From: Azonexus sp.
GTDB lineage: Bacteria; Pseudomonadota; Gammaproteobacteria; Burkholderiales; Rhodocyclaceae
DNA length: 7,292 bases
NCBI GenBank assembly: GCA_031285115.1
Contig: JAITWU010000218.1
Coordinates: 1 to 7,292 of the forward strand
Reading direction: 5' to 3'
A program made the position numbers and the translations under genes. Numbering within the stretch: position 1 is the stretch's first letter; each line of letters begins with the position of its first letter. Shown here one piece after another: positions 1 through 6,158 of this stretch. The notes beneath the pieces are model-generated. The model saw nothing but the letters and a program-made list of their open reading frames with translations, was not told the origin of the DNA and did not search any database.

Positions 1-113
1 TGGCGGCCACAGCCTTCTGGTACCACCCCTTCCCTTCCCGAACAGGACCGTGAAACAGTTGAGCGCCAATGATAGTGAGCACCTCGCTCGCGAAAGTAGG
101 TCACCGCCAGACT
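1..113 (+). rRNA. rrf: 5S ribosomal RNA (5' end just clipped by the window)
   Basis: This is the small RNA of the large ribosomal subunit and the last gene of an rRNA operon whose 16S and 23S genes would lie to the left of the window. The sequence has the conserved 5S blocks: TCCCGAACAGGACCGTGAAA in the first half and GATAGTG followed by CGAAAGTAGGTCA in the second. The terminal helix is visible: TGGCGG at 1-6 pairs with CCGCCA at 104-109. G110 would pair with a base just before position 1, so only about one to three nucleotides are missing at the 5' end. The exact 3' end (about 111-115) is an estimate. The style resembles betaproteobacterial 5S. No tRNA follows it. Confidence 0.95.
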
Positions 114-121
114 CCCTATAT

Positions 122-157
122 AAAAACCCCCGCTGCCGATAAGCAGCGGGGGTTTTT
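122..157 (+). terminator. Rho-independent terminator of the rRNA operon
   Basis: A perfect 15-bp inverted repeat lies 9 bases after the 5S gene. AAAAACCCCCGCTGC (122-136) pairs with GCAGCGGGGGTTTTT (143-157) around a 6-nt loop (CGATAA). The GC-rich core followed by a run of five T is the classic intrinsic terminator form. The matching A-run on the left arm could let it act on the other strand too, but no gene points that way here. It insulates htpG from rRNA transcription. Confidence 0.95.
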
Positions 158-199
158 GCTTTGTGGAAAATGGTTCGGAAAAGAGAAACACGATCAGGG

Positions 200-227
200 C
201 TTGAAATCAGCGCCGCCAGCCCCATTT
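200..227 (+). promoter_or_regulatory. Sigma-32 (RpoH) heat-shock promoter of htpG
   Basis: CTTGAAA at 200-206 (-35) and CCCCATTT at 220-227 (-10) are separated by 13 bases. This matches the established RpoH consensus CTTGAAA-N11-16-CCCCATnT at every defined base. Transcription should start about 6-9 bases downstream (about 234), giving a leader of roughly 35 nt before the htpG ATG. The location directly upstream of an Hsp90 gene is what is expected for a heat-shock promoter. No convincing sigma-70 promoter or CIRCE-type operator was seen in 158-267. Confidence 0.9.
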
Positions 228-254
228 GGGATAACGCTGTTTCTATCTCATTTT

Positions 255-259
255 GGGAG
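255..259 (+). promoter_or_regulatory. Ribosome binding site of htpG
   Basis: GGGAG lies 8 bases before the ATG at 268. It decides the start: an in-frame TTG at 253 overlaps this site and would add five residues (MGVSN) with no role in the family. Confidence 0.8.
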
Positions 260-267
260 TTTCAAAT

Positions 268-2190
268 ATGTCCGAATCCGCCGCCGCTAACCGCGAAACC
301 CTGGGCTTTCAGACGGAAGTCAAGCAACTGTTGCATCTGATGATCCATTCCTTGTACAGCAACAAGGAAATTTTTCTCCGCGAGTTGATTTCCAATGCGT
401 CGGACGCCTGCGACAAGCTGCGTTTTGAGGCGCTCAACAATGCCGCGCTGTATGGCGATGATAGCGATCTGAAAATTCGCGTCGCTTTCGACAAGGCGGC
501 GCGCACGATTACCATTTCCGATAATGGCGTTGGTTTGTCGCGTGATGAGGCGATTCTTCACCTGGGCACGATCGCCAAATCGGGGACGCGGGAATTTTTC
601 TCGGCCTTGACCGGCGATCAGGCCAAGGATGCGCATTTGATCGGCCAGTTTGGCGTCGGTTTTTATTCGTCCTTTATCGTTGCCGACAAGGTCACGGTCA
701 TTTCCCGCCGCGCCGGGGTCGAGGCCGATCAGGCCGTGCAGTGGGAATCGGCAGGCGAGGGAGAGTACAGCGTCGAGATGGTCAGCAAGGCCGGGCGCGG
801 CACTGATGTGATCCTGCATTTGCGCGAAGGCGAGGATGATTTTCTCAACGCGTGGCAGCTCAAATCCATCATCCGCAAGTATTCCGACCACATCACCCTG
901 CCGATCGTGATGCAGAAGGAGGAATGGGATAAGGAGAAAAACGAGCAGGTTCTGACCGACGAGGAGGAGACGGTCAACCAGGCCAGCGCCCTGTGGACGC
1001 GCGGCAAATCGGAGATTACCGACGAGCAGTATCAGGAGTTTTACAAGCACGTCGCCCACGATTTCGAGGACCCGCTGTGCTGGACCCATGCCCGCGTCGA
1101 GGGCAAGCAGGAATACACGCAGTTGCTCTACATTCCGGCCCGCGCCCCGTTTGACCTGTGGGATCGCAATGCCCGCCACGGCATCAAGCTGTACGTGCGC
1201 CGCGTCTTCATCATGGACGATGCCGAGCAACTGATGCCGCTTTACCTGCGCTTTGTGCGCGGCGTGGTCGATTCAGCGGATTTGCCGCTCAACGTTTCGC
1301 GTGAAATCCTGCAACAGAGCAAGGACATCGACAACATCCGCAACGGTTGCGCGCGCAAGGTGCTGGCGCTGCTCGAAGGACTCGCCAGCAGCGACGAGGC
1401 GGCGGACAAGGAAAAATACGCCAAATTCTGGGAAGCCTTCGGCGCGGTCTTGAAAGAAGGCATCGGCGAAGATTTCGCCAACAAGGACAAAATCGCCGGT
1501 CTGTTACGCTTTGCTTCAACCCACGGCGATGGCGACAAGCAGATCGTTGCGTTCAGCGACTACATCAGCCGCATGAAGGAAGGGCAGGAAAAGATTTACT
1601 ACGTCACCGCCGAAACCTTCAATGCCGCCAAAAACAGCCCGCATCTGGAAATTTTCAAGAAAAAGGGCATCGAGGTGCTGTTGCTCTCTGACCGCGTCGA
1701 CGAATGGGTGGTCGGCCATTTGACCGAATTTGACGGCAAACAACTGCAATCGGTCGCCAAAGGCGGCCTCGATCTTGGCAAACTCGAAGATGAAGCCGAG
1801 AAAGAAGAAGCCGAAAAAGCCGCCGACGAGTACAAGGAACTGCTCGAAAAAGTGAAAACCGCGCTCGGCGACAAGGTGAAAGACGTGCGCATCACCCATC
1901 GCCTGACCGATTCGCCTTCCTGTCTCGTTTCCGACGAGCACGATCCCTCCGGCAACCTCGCCCGCATGTTGAAAGCGGCCGGGCAGAAAGCGCCGAGCGT
2001 CAAGCCGATTCTCGAAATCAACCCGCAACACCCGGCGGTGATGCGCTTGAAATACGAGGAAACCCGTTTCGCCGACTGGGCGGCGCTGTTGTTTGAGCAG
2101 GCGCAATTGGCCGAGGGCGGCCAACTTGATGACCCGGCTGGATTTGTCAGGCGCATCAATGATTTGATGCTGGCTCTGTCGGGCAAGTAA
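268..2190 (+). CDS. htpG: Chaperone protein HtpG (bacterial Hsp90)
   Basis: This is a cytosolic ATP-dependent chaperone of the Hsp90 family (a GHKL ATPase) that works as a dimer on client proteins with DnaK/DnaJ. It has 640 residues, close to the usual 620-640. The N-terminal ATPase domain shows the signature [18 protein letters not shown] (residues 30-47), with the catalytic Glu at 39 and the Mg-binding Asn at 43. The nucleotide-binding DNGVGL is at 85-90, followed by the ATP lid and the glycine-rich GQFGVGFYS at about 126-134. The middle domain carries the conserved block around [23 protein letters not shown] and the Arg-containing loop [11 protein letters not shown] Lys/Glu-rich stretch (about 510-530) leads into the C-terminal dimerisation domain. 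There is no eukaryotic MEEVD tail, as expected in bacteria. It has its own sigma-32 promoter and terminator, so it is probably monocistronic with some read-through. No frameshift or lost motif was seen. Confidence 0.98.
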   Translation: MSESAAANRETLGFQTEVKQLLHLMIHSLYSNKEIFLRELISNASDACDKLRFEALNNAALYGDDSDLKIRVAFDKAARTITISDNGVGLSRDEAILHLGTIAKSGTREFFSALTGDQAKDAHLIGQFGVGFYSSFIVADKVTVISRRAGVEADQAVQWESAGEGEYSVEMVSKAGRGTDVILHLREGEDDFLNAWQLKSIIRKYSDHITLPIVMQKEEWDKEKNEQVLTDEEETVNQASALWTRGKSEITDEQYQEFYKHVAHDFEDPLCWTHARVEGKQEYTQLLYIPARAPFDLWDRNARHGIKLYVRRVFIMDDAEQLMPLYLRFVRGVVDSADLPLNVSREILQQSKDIDNIRNGCARKVLALLEGLASSDEAADKEKYAKFWEAFGAVLKEGIGEDFANKDKIAGLLRFASTHGDGDKQIVAFSDYISRMKEGQEKIYYVTAETFNAAKNSPHLEIFKKKGIEVLLLSDRVDEWVVGHLTEFDGKQLQSVAKGGLDLGKLEDEAEKEEAEKAADEYKELLEKVKTALGDKVKDVRITHRLTDSPSCLVSDEHDPSGNLARMLKAAGQKAPSVKPILEINPQHPAVMRLKYEETRFADWAALLFEQAQLAEGGQLDDPAGFVRRINDLMLALSGK

Positions 2191-2206
2191 GCAGACAAAT
2201 CAGGAG

Positions 2207-2230
2207 AACGGGGCGGCAGCCCCGTTTTTT
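2207..2230 (+). terminator. Rho-independent terminator after htpG, abutting the next start codon
   Basis: AACGGGGC (2207-2214) pairs perfectly with GCCCCGTT (2219-2226) around a GGCA loop. A run of six T (2225-2230) follows. It lies 16 bases after the htpG stop. The T-run ends exactly at the ATG of the following gene (2231), so the same hairpin forms the immediate leader of that gene. Confidence 0.88.
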
Positions 2231-2443
2231 ATGCAGCCAGAAGATTTACAGAAACTTGTCGAATGGCCAATGCCCTTCGGCAAATACAAAGGCCGTCTGC
2301 TCGCCGATCTACCTGGCCACTATCTCGGCTGGTTCGCCCGCGAGGGTTTTCCCAAGGGCGAACTGGGTCGTTTGCTGGCCTTGATGTATGAACTCGACCA
2401 CAACGCCTTGAAAGGGCTGCTCGACCCCTTGCGGCGGCGCTGA
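2231..2443 (+). CDS. DUF3820 family small protein (annotated in some databases as putative quorum-sensing-regulated virulence factor)
   Basis: This 70-residue cytosolic protein has no signal peptide or membrane segment. The pattern LxKLVEWxMPFGKYKGRLLADLPGHYLGWFAREGFPKGELG is the hallmark of the DUF3820 family (Pfam calls it QSregVF_b), recognised from memory. The name reflects a study in Pseudomonas; the molecular role is not established. The conserved core is MPFGKYKG (residues 14-21), a DLP turn, YLxWF, a G-F-P-x-G motif, then a helix ending in LLDPLRRR. ATG 2231 is chosen because the LQKLV segment before the core is part of the family. An internal ATG at 2270 would remove it. The only Shine-Dalgarno-like stretch, AGGAG at 2202-2206, lies on the far side of the terminator hairpin. 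The gene may depend on htpG read-through, which could tie it to heat shock. Confidence 0.85.
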   Translation: MQPEDLQKLVEWPMPFGKYKGRLLADLPGHYLGWFAREGFPKGELGRLLALMYELDHNALKGLLDPLRRR

Positions 2444-2478
2444 AAAACGGCCTTGGGCCGCGTGTTATATTGCCGCCG

Positions 2479-4263
2479 ATGAATGAAAAAACCGTAAACG
2501 AACATCGCCTGACCCTGGCCGAGGTGCTGCCGATGCTGGTCGAGGATGGCCTGGTCGCGGCGGAAACGGTTGATGCCTTGAAGTACGAGCGGCGGCGGCA
2601 GCGTGACGAGACCCATCCGTTGATCATCATCGCCGACCAGCAGTGGCGCTCGCTCCAGACGCCGACTCGCGTCCTTGGCCTCGAAACCCTGACCGAATGG
2701 CTGGCGGGCCGCTGCGGCCTGGATTACCTGCATATCGACCCCCTCAAAATCGACTTCACCGGCGTCGCCGATGTCATGTCCAGCGCCTATGCCGCCCGCT
2801 TCGGCATTCTGCCGGTGCGGGTGACGACGCGCGAGGTGGTGGTCGCTACCGCCGAACCCTTTATCCGCGAATGGGTCGATGAACTGCAACGCATCCTGCG
2901 CAAGGAAATCCGCCGGGTGCTGGCCAATCCGGAGGACATCAGCCGTTATCTGGTCGAATTTTTCAACCTTGCCAAATCGGTCAAAAAAGCCTCGGCGCGG
3001 GGCGAAACGGCGGTCGGCCTGGCGAGCCTTGAGCAACTGGTCGATCTCGGGCGCAGCAATCGCCCGCTCGACGCCAATGACCAGCACATCGTTCATATCG
3101 TCGATTGGCTGTGGCAATACGCTTTCGATCAGCGGGCCTCCGACATTCACATCGAGCCACGGCGCGAGATGGGCATTGTCCGCTTTCGCATTGATGGCGT
3201 TTTGCATCAGGTCTATCAGATTCCGATGGCGGTGATGAACGCCATGACCAGCCGCATCAAACTGCTCGGTCGCATGGACGTGATTGAAAAACGCCGCCCG
3301 CAGGATGGCCGCATCAAGACGCGCACGCCGGGCGGTCAGGAGGTCGAACTGCGCCTGTCTACGCTGCCGACCGCCTTTGGCGAAAAACTGGTGATGCGGA
3401 TTTTCGACCCCGAAGTGCTGGTCCGCGACTTCCGCGCCCTCGGTTTTTCCGATGACGACCGGAACCGCTGGGCGCGGATGACGACAGCGCCGAACGGCAT
3501 CATCCTCGTCACCGGCCCGACTGGTTCCGGCAAAACGACCACCCTTTACACCACCCTGAAACAGTTGGCGACGCCGGAAGTCAACGTCTGCACCATCGAA
3601 GACCCGATCGAAATGGTCGAAGCCTCGTTCAACCAGATGCAGGTTCAGCACAGCATCGACCTCGACTTTGCCGACGGTGTGCGGGCGCTCATGCGGCAAG
3701 ACCCGGACATCATCATGATCGGCGAAATCCGCGATCTGGAAACGGCAGAAATGGCCGTGCAGGCAGCCCTGACCGGCCATCTGGTGTTGTCGACCCTGCA
3801 CACCAACGATGCGCCATCGGCCATCACCCGCCTGCTCGACCTCGGCGTGCCGGCCTATCTCATCAACTCGACCCTGCTCGGCATCATGGCCCAGCGCCTC
3901 ATTCGCACCCTCTGCCCGCATTGCAAAAAAGCCGCGCCGCTCAGCGACGAGCAGCGGGCGGCCTGGCAAACGCTGGTCGCGCCGTGGAAGGCCAACGAGC
4001 CAGCGCAATTGTGGCAGCCGGTTGGCTGCCTCGAGTGCCGGATGACCGGCTACAGCGGGCGCGTCGGCATTTACGAAATCCTGCTCAACTCGGTTGAGGT
4101 GCGCAAACTGATGACGCCGCAAATGGACATCGCCCACCTGCGCGCCCAGAGCTACCGCGAAGGCATGAAACCGCTGCGCATCTCCGGGGCGCTCAAAGCC
4201 GCCCAGGGCCTGACCTCGCTCGAAGAAATCATCAAAGTCGCGCCGCCTGCGGATGAGGGCTGA
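2479..4263 (+). CDS. GspE/PulE family type II secretion / type IV pilus assembly ATPase
   Basis: This is a hexameric cytoplasmic ATPase that powers pilin or pseudopilin assembly at the inner membrane (GspE, PilB and MshE relatives). It has 594 residues and is full length. The N-terminal half (about 10-165) resembles the T2SSE_N/MshEN domain that docks on the GspL/PilM-type platform. The catalytic domain shows an Asp-box region (SDIHIEP ... RIDGVLHQVY), Walker A GPTGSGKTTT (346-355), Walker B DIIMIGEIRD (410-419) with catalytic Glu416, and the His box HLVLSTLHTNDA (434-445). The zinc-binding tetracysteine pairs CPHC (479-482) and CLEC (517-520) favour GspE/PilB assembly ATPases over PilT retraction ATPases. 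Start: TTG at 2470 is also in frame, but ATG 2479 is preferred. Neither has a clear Shine-Dalgarno. It begins 35 bases after the DUF3820 gene and could be co-transcribed. No other secretion or pilus gene is in the window, so the pathway served is unknown. Confidence 0.93.
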   Translation: MNEKTVNEHRLTLAEVLPMLVEDGLVAAETVDALKYERRRQRDETHPLIIIADQQWRSLQTPTRVLGLETLTEWLAGRCGLDYLHIDPLKIDFTGVADVMSSAYAARFGILPVRVTTREVVVATAEPFIREWVDELQRILRKEIRRVLANPEDISRYLVEFFNLAKSVKKASARGETAVGLASLEQLVDLGRSNRPLDANDQHIVHIVDWLWQYAFDQRASDIHIEPRREMGIVRFRIDGVLHQVYQIPMAVMNAMTSRIKLLGRMDVIEKRRPQDGRIKTRTPGGQEVELRLSTLPTAFGEKLVMRIFDPEVLVRDFRALGFSDDDRNRWARMTTAPNGIILVTGPTGSGKTTTLYTTLKQLATPEVNVCTIEDPIEMVEASFNQMQVQHSIDLDFADGVRALMRQDPDIIMIGEIRDLETAEMAVQAALTGHLVLSTLHTNDAPSAITRLLDLGVPAYLINSTLLGIMAQRLIRTLCPHCKKAAPLSDEQRAAWQTLVAPWKANEPAQLWQPVGCLECRMTGYSGRVGIYEILLNSVEVRKLMTPQMDIAHLRAQSYREGMKPLRISGALKAAQGLTSLEEIIKVAPPADEG

Positions 4264-4264
4264 G

Positions 4265-4286
4265 GCGCGATAGCCATCAATCGCGC
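4265..4286. terminator. Possible bidirectional hairpin between convergent genes
   Basis: GCGCGAT (4265-4271) and ATCGCGC (4280-4286) form a perfect 7-bp stem with an 8-nt loop. It sits exactly where the GspE-like gene (stop at 4263) and the response regulator gene (minus strand, stop at 4277) converge, and it overlaps the last codons of the regulator. There is no T-run on either side, so it is not a canonical intrinsic terminator. It may instead be an mRNA 3'-end stabiliser or may be fortuitous. Confidence 0.35.
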
Positions 4287-4807
4287 ACGGGCCGCTTCGC
4301 CAATTTCCGCTGCAAGGTGCGCCGGTGCATTTTGAGGGCGCGGGCGGTGGCTGAGATGTTGCCGTCGTGCTCGTTGAGGACGCGCTGGATATGTTCCCAT
4401 TCGAGGCGGTCGACCGACAGCGGCGCGTCCGGCGGCGGCAGGGCGAAGTCGGGGCCGGTGTCGGCGAAGGCGGCGAGGATGGCTTCGATTTCGACCGGCT
4501 TGGCGAGGTATTGCACCGCCCCCAGTTTGACGGCGTCCACGGCGGTTGTGATGCTGGCGTAGCCGGTCAGGATGACGATGCGGCAGGCGGGTTCAATCGC
4601 CAGCAGTTCGGGGATCAGCGCAAGGCCGGACGCGCCAGCGAGGTTGAGATCGAGAATGATGCGGGTGGGCCGGGTTTCGCTGGCGAGTTGAAGCGCCTCC
4701 GTTGCCGTCAGCGCGCCGCGCGTAGGCAGGCCGCGCCGTTCCAGGGTGCGGACGAGAATGGCGTTGAAACTGGGGTCGTCGTCGATGACGAGGGTCAGGT
4801 CAGTCAT
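4277..4807 (-). CDS. regA: RegA/PrrA/ActR family redox response regulator
   Basis: This is the DNA-binding partner of the RegB-type kinase encoded directly upstream. The family controls photosynthesis, respiration, carbon and nitrogen fixation genes by redox state. It has 176 residues, typical for RegA. The receiver domain (about 1-115) has the acidic pocket IDDD (8-11), phospho-acceptor Asp53 in ILDLNL, Thr81 in ILTGY and Lys103 in LAKP. A short proline-rich hinge (PPPDAP, about 124-129) follows, as in other RegA proteins. The C-terminal Fis-type helix-turn-helix (about 136-176) contains WEHIQRVL, NISATARALKMHRRTLQRKLAKRPVR, interrupted here only by family-typical substitutions. This recognition helix is nearly invariant across RegA/PrrA/ActR/RegR. 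Its ATG overlaps the kinase stop (ATGA, 4804-4807), so translation is probably coupled. Family assignment is firm; target genes in this organism are inferred. Confidence 0.93.
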   Translation of the reverse strand: MTDLTLVIDDDPSFNAILVRTLERRGLPTRGALTATEALQLASETRPTRIILDLNLAGASGLALIPELLAIEPACRIVILTGYASITTAVDAVKLGAVQYLAKPVEIEAILAAFADTGPDFALPPPDAPLSVDRLEWEHIQRVLNEHDGNISATARALKMHRRTLQRKLAKRPVRD

Positions 4808-6063
4808 GGGGTGATTAAAGGGAGTTCGATGCGGGCCAGCGCCCCGCCTTCGTCGGGGTTGATGAGGCTCAATTTGCCGCCCAGTTGTTCAATGGCGGCG
4901 CGCGTCAGCACCAGCCCCATGCCGCTGCCGCCAGCGTGGGCGGGCAGGCCGCGTTGTCCGGCGTTGCCGAGCACGGCGGGCGGAAAGCCGGGGCCGTGGT
5001 CGCGGATGTCGATACAGAGGCCGTCGCTGCCCCAGGAGAGGCGGATGTCGAGCGGCTGCGGCGTGGCGTTGGCGGCGTTGTTGAGGAGATTCAAGAGCGC
5101 CTGTTCCAGCCGTGGGTCGGCGACGATGGGCGGGGCCGGGCCGTCGGCGCCGATGATCAGGCGGCTGGCCGCCTGCGGGCGACTGGCGTGCCAGTGCTGG
5201 CGCAGGCCGTCGAGCCAGCGGTCAGCCGCTGGCAGGGGCTGGCTGTCGAGGCGCTCGGCCCCGGCGCGGCGCGAGAGGCCGGTGATGATTTCTTTGCAGA
5301 CGCTGATTTGCTGGCGCAGGAGGGCGATGTCGTCCTGCAACGCGGGCGCCAGATTGTGGTCGGCGGCCAGTTCGCCAACGAGCAGGCTCATCGTCGCCAG
5401 CGGTGTGCCCAGTTCGTGCGCCGCGCCCGCCGCCAGGGTGCCCATCGCCAGCACCCGCTCGTCGCGCAACGCCTGCTCGCGGGCGGCGGCGAGTTCGGCG
5501 TCGCGTTGACGGATCAGCGCCGTCAGGCGGACGACGAACCAGACGATCATCACTGCCGAAACGGCAAAGGTCAGCCACATGCCGGTCAGGTGCAATTGCG
5601 TCGCCCGCGCCGCATCGGCGAGCGGCAGGGGAATATAGACGATGAGCAGCAGCGAATAGGCGGCGATGGCGGTCGCGCCCGCCGCCAGCACGCACGGCAG
5701 CGGCAGGGTCAGGGCGGCGACGGCAAGCGGCGGCAGGAGCAGCGAAATGAGCGGATTGGTCGCGCCGCCGCTAAAAAACATCAGCGCTGACAAGGCGGCG
5801 ATGTCGAACAGAATCTGGCTCAACAGTTCGCCCGACGAAGCCCGGCTGAGTTTGCGCCAACGCCGCTGCGACAGCGCGTTAAAGGCGGCGGCGATGGTCA
5901 GCACGGCAAACAGCGGCGTCTGCGGCAGGGCAATGTCGAGGTTGCCGGGCGCGATCAGCGTCAGCGCCGTCATTGCCGCCAGCACGATCCAGCGCGCGGC
6001 GATCAGACGCCGCAGGTTGGCCTGTTGGTCGGCGTCATCGGTAGTACAAGGGAAAAAACGCAT
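4804..6063 (-). CDS. regB: RegB/PrrB/ActS family redox-sensing membrane histidine kinase
   Basis: This inner-membrane sensor kinase passes quinone-pool or redox status to RegA by phosphorylation. It has 419 residues. The N-terminal half (about 18-185) has six hydrophobic segments. Between the third and fourth lies GGATNPL (99-105), close to the GGxxNPF ubiquinone motif of RegB. The H-box is AAHELGTPLAT with phospho-His216. Cys256 (ISVCKEII) is 40 residues further on, the same spacing as His225 to redox-active Cys265 in Rhodobacter capsulatus RegB. The ATPase domain shows an N box (QALLNLLNNAANAT, 321-334), G1 DHGPGF (355-360) and G2 GGSGMGL (378-384). ATG 6063 (MRFFPC...) is preferred. The upstream in-frame ATG at 6156 would add 31 non-hydrophobic, Cys/His-rich residues and cover the divergent promoter. 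No strong Shine-Dalgarno supports either start. It is first in a two-gene operon with the regulator. Confidence 0.92.
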   Translation of the reverse strand: MRFFPCTTDDADQQANLRRLIAARWIVLAAMTALTLIAPGNLDIALPQTPLFAVLTIAAAFNALSQRRWRKLSRASSGELLSQILFDIAALSALMFFSGGATNPLISLLLPPLAVAALTLPLPCVLAAGATAIAAYSLLLIVYIPLPLADAARATQLHLTGMWLTFAVSAVMIVWFVVRLTALIRQRDAELAAAREQALRDERVLAMGTLAAGAAHELGTPLATMSLLVGELAADHNLAPALQDDIALLRQQISVCKEIITGLSRRAGAERLDSQPLPAADRWLDGLRQHWHASRPQAASRLIIGADGPAPPIVADPRLEQALLNLLNNAANATPQPLDIRLSWGSDGLCIDIRDHGPGFPPAVLGNAGQRGLPAHAGGSGMGLVLTRAAIEQLGGKLSLINPDEGGALARIELPLITP

Positions 6064-6076
6064 GGCCGGATTATGC

Positions 6077-6090
6077 GTGATATGGGTCAA
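6077..6090. promoter_or_regulatory. Possible FNR/CRP-family half-match in the divergent promoter region
   Basis: GTGAT-ATGG-GTCAA matches 8 of 10 defined bases of the FNR consensus TTGAT-N4-ATCAA. It lies 14-27 bases upstream of the kinase ATG and 68 or more bases upstream of the cytochrome ATG. One such match in about 95 bases is suggestive only. Confidence 0.3.
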
Positions 6091-6108
6091 TTTTCGGTTA
6101 CTGTGCCG

Positions 6109-6127
6109 ATGCGACAATTTGCCGCAT
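6109..6127. promoter_or_regulatory. Candidate RegA/PrrA binding site between regB and the cytochrome operon
   Basis: On the minus strand this reads GCGGC-AAATT-GTCGC (core 6111-6125). It fits the published RegA/PrrA pattern of two blocks, GCGnC and GnCGC, with a short variable spacer. The site is a 19-base near-palindrome with one mismatched pair (6114/6122). It is centred at 6118, 41 bases before the cytochrome ATG (6159) and 55 bases before the kinase ATG (6063). It could therefore serve autoregulation and cytochrome control at once. The assignment comes from motif match and context; binding is not shown. Confidence 0.65.
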
Positions 6128-6145
6128 TTTGTGTGACATCCTCCC

Positions 6146-6149
6146 GGAG
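6146..6149 (+). promoter_or_regulatory. Ribosome binding site of the cytochrome c gene
   Basis: GGAG lies 9 bases before ATG 6159. It picks this start over an in-frame TTG at 6129, which would put ten non-hydrophobic residues ahead of the signal peptide. Confidence 0.75.
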
Positions 6150-6158
6150 AACCCAACG

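Noticed and set aside
69..290. Forward reading frame of 73 codons starting inside the 5S gene
   Set aside because: It runs through 5S rRNA, the terminator and the htpG promoter, and shows no family resemblance.
262..1230. Long minus-strand open frame opposite htpG
   Set aside because: It is the antisense of a perfectly conserved Hsp90 frame. High GC makes such open antisense frames common, and its translation has no recognisable domain.
2448..2460. CGGCC-TTG-GGCCG hairpin after the DUF3820 gene
   Set aside because: It has only a 5-bp stem and no T-run, so it is too weak to call a terminator. It may allow co-transcription with the ATPase gene.
2464..2472. TATATT-like -10 element before the ATPase gene
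   Set aside because: No -35 partner lies at the right distance, and it would give an almost leaderless message. Not enough to call a promoter.
2320..4137. 605-codon minus-strand open frame opposite the GspE-like ATPase
   Set aside because: The forward frame carries every expected ATPase motif. The antisense translation is His/Asp/Arg-rich low-complexity text typical of a shadow frame.
4367..5790. Forward open frames opposite the kinase and regulator
   Set aside because: They are rich in Gly/Ala/Arg/Gln with no motifs, and lie opposite clear RegA and RegB frames.
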